Source: JAAYXE01 sp964391195
Lineage (GTDB): Bacteria > Chloroflexota > Anaerolineae > Anaerolineales > UBA4823
Reading direction: 5' to 3'
DNA: 64,000 bases
Assembly: GCA_964391195.1 (NCBI GenBank)
Contig: CAYMLG010000015.1
Location: forward strand, 19,752-83,751
Part shown: positions 17,135 through 23,969 of the stretch, piece by piece
Layout of the letters: each line of letters opens with the position of its first letter
Position numbering within the stretch: the stretch's first letter is position 1
Translations under genes and position numbers: made by a program
Notes under the pieces: model-generated
The model's database searches: none
Seen by the model: only the letters and a program-made list of their open reading frames with translations
Told to the model about the DNA's origin: nothing

Positions 17135-17724
17135 ACCCGGTCCTTCAAGATGATTCCACCTGGGAAGACCTCTGGTCGCCCTACGACCAGCCCACCTATC
17201 AGGCGGTGCTGAATTACCTGCGACCTGCAGATATCGTGCTCGACATTGGGGCCGGAGATTTGCGGTTATCCCGGCAGATGGCTGCTTCGGTCCAACAGGT
17301 ATTCGCCGTGGAGCGCCGGGAAGAAGTCCTCCGTCTGCTGAGCCTGGCTGATTATCTCGGCCTGCCGTCGAACCTGGTGGTCATCGTCGCAGACGCCCGT
17401 TGGTTATCCTTTCCGCCCGATATCACCACCGGCGTCCTGCTGATGCGCCACTGCACTCACTTCCGCCTGTATGCGGAAAAGTTGTTGGACTGCGGTTGTT
17501 CTCGCCTGATCACCAATGCCCGCTGGCGTATGGGGGTGGAAATGGTCGATCTGCAGGCGCCCAGGCAGGATTTCTCAGCGGTGGAGATGGGCTGGTATGC
17601 CTGCTGGTGTGGCGCGGTTGGCTTTAAGCCCGGCCCGCCCGAGCGTCTGAATCCGGAGACGGAGGCCATCATCCATGAAGTGAGCGCCTGCCCGCGGTGC
17701 TCTTCTTCCACTCCCCTCTGCTAA
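17131..17724 (+). CDS. class I SAM-dependent methyltransferase-like protein
   Basis: This 197-residue protein has a Rossmann methyltransferase core: IVLDIGAGDLRLSRQMA is motif I, AVERREEVL the acidic end of strand 2, and NLVVIVADARWL the motif II/III region. No catalytic NPPY or DPPY motif is visible, so the acceptor is unknown. The C-terminus carries CPRC, possibly a metal knuckle. The GTG start overlaps the upstream stop. The layout resembles a truncated rRNA adenine methylase fold, but assigning that activity would be guesswork. Confidence 0.6.
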   Translation: MNPVLQDDSTWEDLWSPYDQPTYQAVLNYLRPADIVLDIGAGDLRLSRQMAASVQQVFAVERREEVLRLLSLADYLGLPSNLVVIVADARWLSFPPDITTGVLLMRHCTHFRLYAEKLLDCGCSRLITNARWRMGVEMVDLQAPRQDFSAVEMGWYACWCGAVGFKPGPPERLNPETEAIIHEVSACPRCSSSTPLC

Positions 17725-17950
17725 AAACAAGAACCACACAGGCCGGGTGAGGCAGCCGCCTCCTCGCACCCGAGGATCTCACCGGGCTGGCCGGGCTCCT
17801 TCAGCGGTGGTTCGAACCAAACCGGCAGATATCGAGGCGGCTCGAACCAGATACCTTCGATTGACAATCTTTGTATCCTGATGGATTGAGATCCACTCAT
17901 CCAGATCCATTGCACTTATCAATAGGCGGTAAGTAAGGAGGCAAGGCATC

Positions 17951-20455
17951 ATGCCCGGTATCGTGATCGTATCGCACAGCAGGCCGCTCGCCCTGGCCCT
18001 TGCCGAGTTAGTAAAACAGGTGTCCAGCCCGGATATCCCCCTGGCGATCGCCGCCGGTGTGGGACCCGACAGGCAGGAATTTGGTACGGACGCGGTGGAG
18101 ATCGCCGAAGCCATCCAGTCGGTCTACAGCCCGGAAGGGGTGCTGGTCTTGATGGATCTCGGCAGCGCGGTGCTCAGCGCCGAGATGGCTGTGGAACTGC
18201 TCCCCGAAGAACTGCGCTCCGCGATCCGCTTCTGCCCGGCGCCGATGGTGGAGGGTGCGATTGCGGCCGGGGTGATGGCCAGGGTGGGCGCCGACCTGCA
18301 AAGCCTGTGCCAGGAAGCGGAGGGGGCCTTGCAGGCCAAGCAAGAGCAGTTGGGGGCATCCGCCGCAGAGGCTGCTCCCGCCGTGCTCGAAACGGCTACC
18401 CCAACCACTGCTCAAGAAGTGCGCCTGAAGCTCACCAACCGCTACGGACTCCACGCCCGGCCCGCGGCGCGCTTTGTGCAAACTGCCTCCGGTTACCAGG
18501 CGAAAATCGAAGTCCGCAATCTCACCTCGGGAAAAGGACCGGTGACAGCCCGCAGCCTGAACGCTCTGGCCACCCTGGGGGCTGTGGGAGGCGATGAAAT
18601 CGCCATCTCTGCCGAGGGGCCCGAAGCCGGGCAAGCCCTGGAAGCCCTGCGCCGCCTGGTCGAATCCGCCTTCGGTGAGGACGGCGAACCCGAACCGGCG
18701 CTCGTCTCTCCCCCGGCAGAGCGGCCGGAGGCCCGAGAAGTCGCCCCCGGAGAGCCGGCCACTGCGATCCCAATCTCAGCCGGGATCGCCCTGGGCCCGT
18801 TTTACCGCTACCAGGCCCCACTCCCCCCCATCCCCGACCGGCCCGGCCTCGACCCCCAGCAGGAGTGGGAGACTTTGCAGGCCGCCCTTGAGGCTGTCGC
18901 CGGGGAGATCCGCAAGCGCCGGACCGCCTTGCAGCGCAGCCTGGGGCAGGAGCAGGCCGCAATCTTCGACGCTCACCTGCTCATCCTCCAGGACCCGGAC
19001 CTTATCGAGGCGGCTCACCAGCGAATTTTCACCGACCGCATGAACCCGGCTCTCGCCTGGCATACCAGCATCCAGGAAGTCGCTGCCCGCTACCGGGAAC
19101 TCAGCGACCCTTACCTGCAGCAGCGTGCGGTCGATGTAGAGGACATCGGCAGGCAGGTTCTGTTCGCCCTGCTTGGCCAGCCGGCCGTCGAACCGCTTCA
19201 CTTCGACCGGCCGGTGATCCTCTTTGCCGATGAGCTCACCGTCACCGAGACCTCGCGCCTGGATATGAGTTCGGTGCTGGGGCTGGTGATGGTTAGCGGC
19301 GGGACGACCTCCCACAGCGCAATCCTGGCCAGAGCATTGGGCCTCCCCGCCGTTTCCGGCGCCTCGCCTGCCCTGGCCGACCTCCCGGATGGCACGCTGG
19401 TAGCCCTGGACGGCGGCTCCGGCGAGATTTGGGTCGATCCGCCGGCCGAGCTGCAAGCCCAACTCACCGCCCGGCGCCAGGCCTGGCTGGCCGAGCGCCG
19501 CCGCTTGCTGGATGCCAGCCAGGGTCCGGCCCGCACCACCGACGGGCGGGCGGTCGAAGTCGCCGCCAACGCCGGCAGCCTGGCGGATGCCCAGGCCGCG
19601 GTGCTCAATGGGGCAGAGGCGATTGGCCTGCTGCGCACCGAATTCCTGTTCCTCGACCGGGAAACCCCGCCCACCGAAGCCGAACAGCTCACCGCCCTGA
19701 GGGAAATCGGCGAAGCCATGCAGGGCCGGCCGGTCATTGTCCGCACGCTGGACGTCGGCGGCGATAAACCGCTGCCCTTTTTCCCCATCCCTCAGGAGGC
19801 CAATCCCTTCCTGGGGACCCGCGCCATTCGCCTTTCCGTGCGCCATCCGCAGGTCTTCCTGGAGCAGCTCCGAGCGATCCTGCGCGCCGGAGTATCCTTC
19901 CCCCTGCGGATCATGTTCCCCATGGTCGCCGCGGTCGAAGAGCTCGAACAGGCCCGCGGCTGGTTGGAGCAGGCTCACACTGTTCTCCAGGCGGAAGGGA
20001 CGCCCCACCTCTGGCCGGTGGAGACCGGCATTATGATCGAAGTGCCATCCGCCGCCATTCTGGCCGAGCAGTTCGCCCCGTCCGTCGATTTCTTCAGCAT
20101 CGGCACCAACGACCTCACCCAGTACACCCTGGCCGCCGAACGCGGCAACCCGGCGCTCAACGCCCTGGCCGATGCCCTCCACCCCGCGGTGCTGCGCCTC
20201 ATCCACACCGTTGTCGAAAGCGCACACCGGCATGGGAAATGGGTCGGCGTCTGCGGTGAGCTGGCCGGCGATCCCCAGGCTGCCCCCATATTGATTGGGC
20301 TCGGCGTGGACGAACTCAGCCTGAACCCCGACGGCATCCCGCGCATCAAGCACACCATTCGCAGCTTAAGCTATGCGCAGGTCCAGGAGCTGGCCCAACG
20401 GGCCTTGCAGCTTTCCTCCGCCGCTGAGGTCCGCAAGCTGGTGGCCGGGACCTGA
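17951..20455 (+). CDS. dhaM: DhaM-HPr-enzyme I fusion (PEP phosphotransfer to DhaKL)
   Basis: This 834-residue fusion carries a whole phosphorelay from PEP to DhaL. Residues 1-125 are the mannose-EIIA-like DhaM domain with phosphorylatable His9 (IVSHSRPLA). About 155-245 is HPr with His168 (GLHARPAA). From about 265 to the end is a full enzyme I: His455 in GGTTSHSAI, LLRTEFLF, the PEP-site IGTNDLTQYT, and Cys768 in GVCGELAGD. In E. coli DhaM the enzyme I part is cut short; here the PEP-binding half is present, so no separate PtsI should be needed. AAGGAGG precedes the ATG. It is separate from the glpF operon but serves it. Confidence 0.95.
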   Translation: MPGIVIVSHSRPLALALAELVKQVSSPDIPLAIAAGVGPDRQEFGTDAVEIAEAIQSVYSPEGVLVLMDLGSAVLSAEMAVELLPEELRSAIRFCPAPMVEGAIAAGVMARVGADLQSLCQEAEGALQAKQEQLGASAAEAAPAVLETATPTTAQEVRLKLTNRYGLHARPAARFVQTASGYQAKIEVRNLTSGKGPVTARSLNALATLGAVGGDEIAISAEGPEAGQALEALRRLVESAFGEDGEPEPALVSPPAERPEAREVAPGEPATAIPISAGIALGPFYRYQAPLPPIPDRPGLDPQQEWETLQAALEAVAGEIRKRRTALQRSLGQEQAAIFDAHLLILQDPDLIEAAHQRIFTDRMNPALAWHTSIQEVAARYRELSDPYLQQRAVDVEDIGRQVLFALLGQPAVEPLHFDRPVILFADELTVTETSRLDMSSVLGLVMVSGGTTSHSAILARALGLPAVSGASPALADLPDGTLVALDGGSGEIWVDPPAELQAQLTARRQAWLAERRRLLDASQGPARTTDGRAVEVAANAGSLADAQAAVLNGAEAIGLLRTEFLFLDRETPPTEAEQLTALREIGEAMQGRPVIVRTLDVGGDKPLPFFPIPQEANPFLGTRAIRLSVRHPQVFLEQLRAILRAGVSFPLRIMFPMVAAVEELEQARGWLEQAHTVLQAEGTPHLWPVETGIMIEVPSAAILAEQFAPSVDFFSIGTNDLTQYTLAAERGNPALNALADALHPAVLRLIHTVVESAHRHGKWVGVCGELAGDPQAAPILIGLGVDELSLNPDGIPRIKHTIRSLSYAQVQELAQRALQLSSAAEVRKLVAGT

Positions 20456-20499
20456 TCAGGGGACCCGCTCCGCCCTGCACCCCCTATTCGCGGCGCGAT

Positions 20500-20540
20500 G
20501 AACCGGCCAAACGGGTTGAAGCCGTTTGGCCGGTTCGTCT
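20500..20540 (+). terminator. terminator after dhaM
   Basis: A 15-bp perfect stem (20500-20514 with 20522-20536) encloses a 7-base loop GTTGAAG and is followed by GTCTTTACT. It lies between the convergent dhaM and the minus-strand membrane gene. Confidence 0.7.
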
Positions 20541-20593
20541 TTACTATCCGGCGGCCACCGCCGGAGGTTCAGCCCGGCCGGCGGCAGGTGCGC

Positions 20594-21193
20594 TTAATGC
20601 TGGTGATCGTCCTCGTGTTCATGATCCCCCTCAGTGTGTTCGTGGTCGTCGGCGTGACCGGCCTCGCCGTGGCTGTGGCTTCCCGAGGTGACCAGCCCGG
20701 GGAACAGAGGCTCTGCGGCCCGAGCCACTTCATACATGCCCACGCTCAACACCACCGCCAGGACCACAGTCGCCACCGCCGTCTGCCAGAATCTTTCCGA
20801 GGACCTCCCCGGCCCTGCAAGGCGCGTGATGAGCAGGGCGAGGACCAGGGCGCTGGCCGCCTCCAGGACTTTGATAAGCACCCCGACCAGGTCCACCTCT
20901 TCCGGCGCGCCGGTGAAGGGTGCGGGCAAGAACCGGGTGATCACCCACAGGCTGATCAGGCTGAGGCTGAGTAAGATGCCCGCGGTCGCCAGCCGCCCCG
21001 ATGATCTGAACCAGAAAATTGCCGCCCATAGAATTTGCACAACGCCTGCTACCCCCAGAAATATGCCATGCGCCGGAGCATGATCCCAATGCTGAGGGAT
21101 CACCAGCAAGTGCAACACACCCGCCGCCAGCATCAACACCGCTGCGATCCTCGTGATCACACTGCTGCCGGCAACTTCTCTATCTCTTTCCAC
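20594..21193 (-). CDS. membrane protein with His/Asp-rich C-terminal tail
   Basis: This is a 199-residue protein of unknown family. It has about five hydrophobic segments (ITRIAAVLMLAAGVLHLLV; IFLGVAGVVQILWAAIFWF; ATAGILLSLSLISLWVI; GVLIKVLEAASALVLALLI; FWQTAVATVVLAVVLSVGM) and an extracytoplasmic or cytosolic tail dense in His, Asp and Glu (GSHSHGEAGHADDHEH and onward). Such tails commonly bind Zn, Ni or Cu. The GTG start follows GGAGGAG. It stands alone between dhaM and tRNA-Lys. A metal-sensing or metal-buffering role is inference only. Confidence 0.7.
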   Translation of the reverse strand: MERDREVAGSSVITRIAAVLMLAAGVLHLLVIPQHWDHAPAHGIFLGVAGVVQILWAAIFWFRSSGRLATAGILLSLSLISLWVITRFLPAPFTGAPEEVDLVGVLIKVLEAASALVLALLITRLAGPGRSSERFWQTAVATVVLAVVLSVGMYEVARAAEPLFPGLVTSGSHSHGEAGHADDHEHTEGDHEHEDDHQH

Positions 21194-21423
21194 TTCTCCT
21201 CCCTATATATAAAATTTTGAATTCCCCTTTGGCTAAAGGTACGGTTATATGGCGATGCTGGATGTATCATGATCGAACTCGCCGCTTTTGTGGAGCATGG
21301 GATCTTCAGCGTTTTTTATGATATCGCGTACATTGCTGCGCACATTGGTTGAGCGCCCTATTCCCCATCCATATCTTTCTATTAGGTATCCGTGGAAGGT
21401 GATCATCTGGCATAACCGCCTGG

Positions 21424-21457
21424 CAAACAAAAAACCCAGATACCATTATATCTGGGT
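21424..21457 (-). terminator. intrinsic terminator of tRNA-Lys
   Basis: On the minus strand ACCCAGATA and TATCTGGGT enclose a 6-base loop and are followed by TTTTTTG. It lies about 16 bases beyond the tRNA. Confidence 0.85.
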
Positions 21458-21472
21458 CTGTGTGGTGTATAT

Positions 21473-21548
21473 TGGTGACCCCGACAGGACTCGAACCTGT
21501 AACCAATTGATTAAGAGTCAACTGCTCTGCCAGTTGAGCTACGGGGCC
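21473..21548 (-). tRNA. tRNA-Lys (anticodon CTT), CCA encoded
   Basis: A full cloverleaf is seen on the minus strand: acceptor GGCCCCG/CGGGGTC with one G-U pair, D arm GCTC...GAGC, anticodon arm GTTGA-CTCTTAA-TCAAT with anticodon CTT, and T arm ACAGG-TTCGAGT-CCTGT. The discriminator is A and is followed by genomic CCA. It has its own promoter and terminator, so it is a single-gene unit. Confidence 0.95.
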
Positions 21549-21565
21549 GTTTTTGCAGCGGGGGA

Positions 21566-21593
21566 ATTATACCGCATTACTGCTTCCTGTCAA
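21566..21593 (-). promoter_or_regulatory. promoter of tRNA-Lys
   Basis: On the minus strand a consensus TTGACA (21593-21588) and TATAAT (21571-21566) are separated by 16 bases and end 17 bases before the tRNA. Confidence 0.85.
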
Positions 21594-21661
21594 CGATTTT
21601 TGTGCTCTATGTGCACGCCCAACTTGCCGGCAGGCGGCCGGCACTGCCGGCCGAAGGAGTT

Positions 21662-21706
21662 GGTGTTTTGGGGTGGGGCGGTGAAGCCGTCCCACCCCAA
21701 AACACC
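21662..21706. repeat. 20-bp hairpin in the tRNA-peptidase gap
   Basis: 20-base arms (21662-21681 and 21687-21706) pair with one G-U and enclose the loop TGAAG. The 364-base gap between tRNA-Lys and the peptidase gene holds this, a second GC-rich palindrome near 21630-21655, and a TATAAT at 21857-21862. Confidence 0.6.
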
Positions 21707-21912
21707 GTTCACTTCTGACCACATTTACCTGCACACTGGGCTCTCGTGCATGGCTTTCCCAAACCCTTCTACGCTAAAAACTGGCATACGTCGTGTTCTG
21801 CAGGGCGCGTCCCCTGATTCATCAATTTCTATAGGACCGCCAACCTAAATTCGTTATATAATCATGGGTGGCAAACCCACTTCCGCCGTCTGAGTTGCGA
21901 CAAACCTACCTT

Positions 21913-22914
21913 ATGATTTCCCCCTCGATCACTGCCGTTCCCGGCATTCGCATTGGGCAAGTACAAGACGAACAGGCTCTCACCGGCTGTACGGTGATTC
22001 TGTGCGAGCAGGGCGCGGTCGGCGGCGTGGACCAGCGGGGCGGCGCCCCCGGCACCCGCGAGACCGCGCTCCTCAGCCCCATGCACCTCGTCCAGCGTGT
22101 GCACGCCGTACTGCTGGCCGGCGGTTCGGCGTTTGGCCTGGACGCCGCCGGCGGAGTGATGCGTTACCTGGAAGAGCGGGGGGTGGGTTTCGATACCGGC
22201 CTCCTGCCCGTACCCATCGTCCCCGCTGCCATTCTTTTCGATCTCGGGTTAGGGTCGTCTACCGTCCGCCCGGATGCGACCATGGGCTACCAGGCCTGCC
22301 TGAACGCCACCGCCTCCCCACCCAGAGAAGGCAACGCCGGCGCCGGAACGGGGGCCACGGTGGGCAAAATCCTGGGCATGGAGCGGGCGATGAAAGGCGG
22401 CCTGGGGACCGCGGCCATCGATCTCGGTGGCGGGCTGGTTGTGGGCGCCATTGTCGCCGTGAACGCCTGGGGAGATATCATCGACCCCGCTTCCGGCGAG
22501 ATCCTGGCCGGGGTTCGCGCCTTCCCTACTCCCGGGCAAACTCCAGCCTCCCCTTTTGCCGATACCCTGAAGATCCTGCGCCAACACCGGGGCCGGCGGC
22601 CAGATGGTCCCCCGGCCGCTGGTTCCACGGTCATCGGCGTGGTCGCCACGAACGCCGCCCTCACCAAGGAAGAAACGAACAAAGTCGCCCAGATGGCGCA
22701 CGCCGGGCTCGCCCGCGCCGTTCGCCCGGCCCATACCCCATATGATGGGGACATCATTTTTGCCCTGGCCACTGGGGAGGTTCCGGCTGACACCAACCTG
22801 GTAGGGGCCTTCGCCGCCGAGGTGTTCGCTCAGGCCATCGTCCGGGGGGTGCTCGCAGCCCGGCCAGCAGGCGGGCTGCCCTCCGCATCCAGCCTGCCCC
22901 TTCGTTCCGACTGA
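21913..22914 (+). CDS. P1-family (DmpA/NylC-like) peptidase
   Basis: This is a 333-residue member of the P1 family of self-processing N-terminal-nucleophile hydrolases, which includes D-aminopeptidase DmpA and nylon oligomer hydrolase. Family marks are ITAVPGIRIGQVQDE at the start, AVLLAGGSAFGLDAAGGVMRYL, GNAGAGTGATVGKI, and GSTVIGVVATNAALTKEE, where the Thr after Ser should become the nucleophile on autocleavage. The usual residue before that Thr is Asn or Gly; Ser here is unusual. ATG 21913 is preferred over GTG 21868 because a TATAAT at 21857 would put the transcript start at about 21869. The substrate is unknown. Confidence 0.9.
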   Translation: MISPSITAVPGIRIGQVQDEQALTGCTVILCEQGAVGGVDQRGGAPGTRETALLSPMHLVQRVHAVLLAGGSAFGLDAAGGVMRYLEERGVGFDTGLLPVPIVPAAILFDLGLGSSTVRPDATMGYQACLNATASPPREGNAGAGTGATVGKILGMERAMKGGLGTAAIDLGGGLVVGAIVAVNAWGDIIDPASGEILAGVRAFPTPGQTPASPFADTLKILRQHRGRRPDGPPAAGSTVIGVVATNAALTKEETNKVAQMAHAGLARAVRPAHTPYDGDIIFALATGEVPADTNLVGAFAAEVFAQAIVRGVLAARPAGGLPSASSLPLRSD

Positions 22915-22962
22915 GCGGCGCCTGTCATCACAGTCTATGCTTCTGCCACCGAGGTAAACCAG

Positions 22963-23946
22963 ATGTCCAAAGAAACCCTCCTCATCGTAGACGATAACCG
23001 GGTTCTACGTGAAGGCTTGAGTGAGATGCTCTCCATCGAGGGATTTAGCATCCGGACCGCTTCCAACGGGCTCGAGGCGCTGGAACTGATGCGGGAATTC
23101 TCCCCCGACCTCATCATCTCAGATATCACCATGCCCGAGATGGATGGCTATTCCTTCTTCAACGCGGTGCGCGCCCGCGCCGAATGGGTGACCATCCCGT
23201 TTATATTTCTCACCGCTCGCGCCGAGAAGGAGGATATCCTTACTGGAAAAAACCTGGGCGCCGAGGACTATCTGATCAAACCCCTCACTCGCGAAGAACT
23301 GGTGACCGCGGTCCGCGCCCGCCTCAGCCGCTCGCGCCAGATCCGGGTCGCGCAGCTGCAGCAGGCTTACGAGGCCAGCCTGACCGCCCTGGCCAACGCG
23401 ATCGATCTCCGCGATCGTTACACCCGCGGCCATGTCGAACGGGTGACAGCCTATTCGCTTGCCATCGCCCATCACCTGGGATGGCCGGAATGGCGCCTGG
23501 AACACCTGCGCTTCGGCGCCATCCTGCACGATATCGGCAAGATCCACATCCGCGAGAGCACCCTGTTCAAAGAAAGCGATTTAAACGAAGAAGAATGGGA
23601 AGAAATTAAAGGCCATCCGATCAACGGCGCCGAGATGATCAAGGATATCCCCTATCTGGCGCCGGCAGTCTCCATCGTCCGCCACCATCACGAACGGTAC
23701 GATGGTTCCGGTTATCCGGATGGGCTTGCGGGAGAGGCCATTCCGCCCGGCGCCCGCATTGTATCCCTGGCCGATTCGTTCGATGCCATGACCACCGATC
23801 GCCCTTACAGCAGCGGCCGCCCGTTCGAACAAGCCTACCATGATATCATCGCCCAATCCGGGAAACTCTACGACCCGGAGGTGGTCGCCGCCTTCCGCAA
23901 AGCCTGGGAGACCGGCGAGATCCAGGCCATCTCAGTATCCTGGTAG
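22963..23946 (+). CDS. response regulator with HD-GYP c-di-GMP phosphodiesterase domain
   Basis: This 327-residue two-domain regulator has a receiver domain (LIVDDNRVLREGL; phospho-acceptor Asp in DLIISDITMPEMDG; Lys in YLIKPLTREEL) and an HD-GYP domain (ILHDIGKIHIRE; HHHERYDGSGYPDGL; SLADSFDAMTTDRPY). The HD, GYP and metal-binding His residues are all intact, so hydrolysis of cyclic di-GMP is expected once the receiver is phosphorylated. No partner kinase lies nearby. It ends 23 bases from the converging glutamate synthase gene. Confidence 0.94.
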   Translation: MSKETLLIVDDNRVLREGLSEMLSIEGFSIRTASNGLEALELMREFSPDLIISDITMPEMDGYSFFNAVRARAEWVTIPFIFLTARAEKEDILTGKNLGAEDYLIKPLTREELVTAVRARLSRSRQIRVAQLQQAYEASLTALANAIDLRDRYTRGHVERVTAYSLAIAHHLGWPEWRLEHLRFGAILHDIGKIHIRESTLFKESDLNEEEWEEIKGHPINGAEMIKDIPYLAPAVSIVRHHHERYDGSGYPDGLAGEAIPPGARIVSLADSFDAMTTDRPYSSGRPFEQAYHDIIAQSGKLYDPEVVAAFRKAWETGEIQAISVSW

Positions 23947-23969
23947 ACGGGGTCCGAAGCACGTTTTCC

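Noticed and set aside
17861..17889. Promoter TTGACA before dhaM
   Set aside because: No acceptable -10 box at 16-18 bases.
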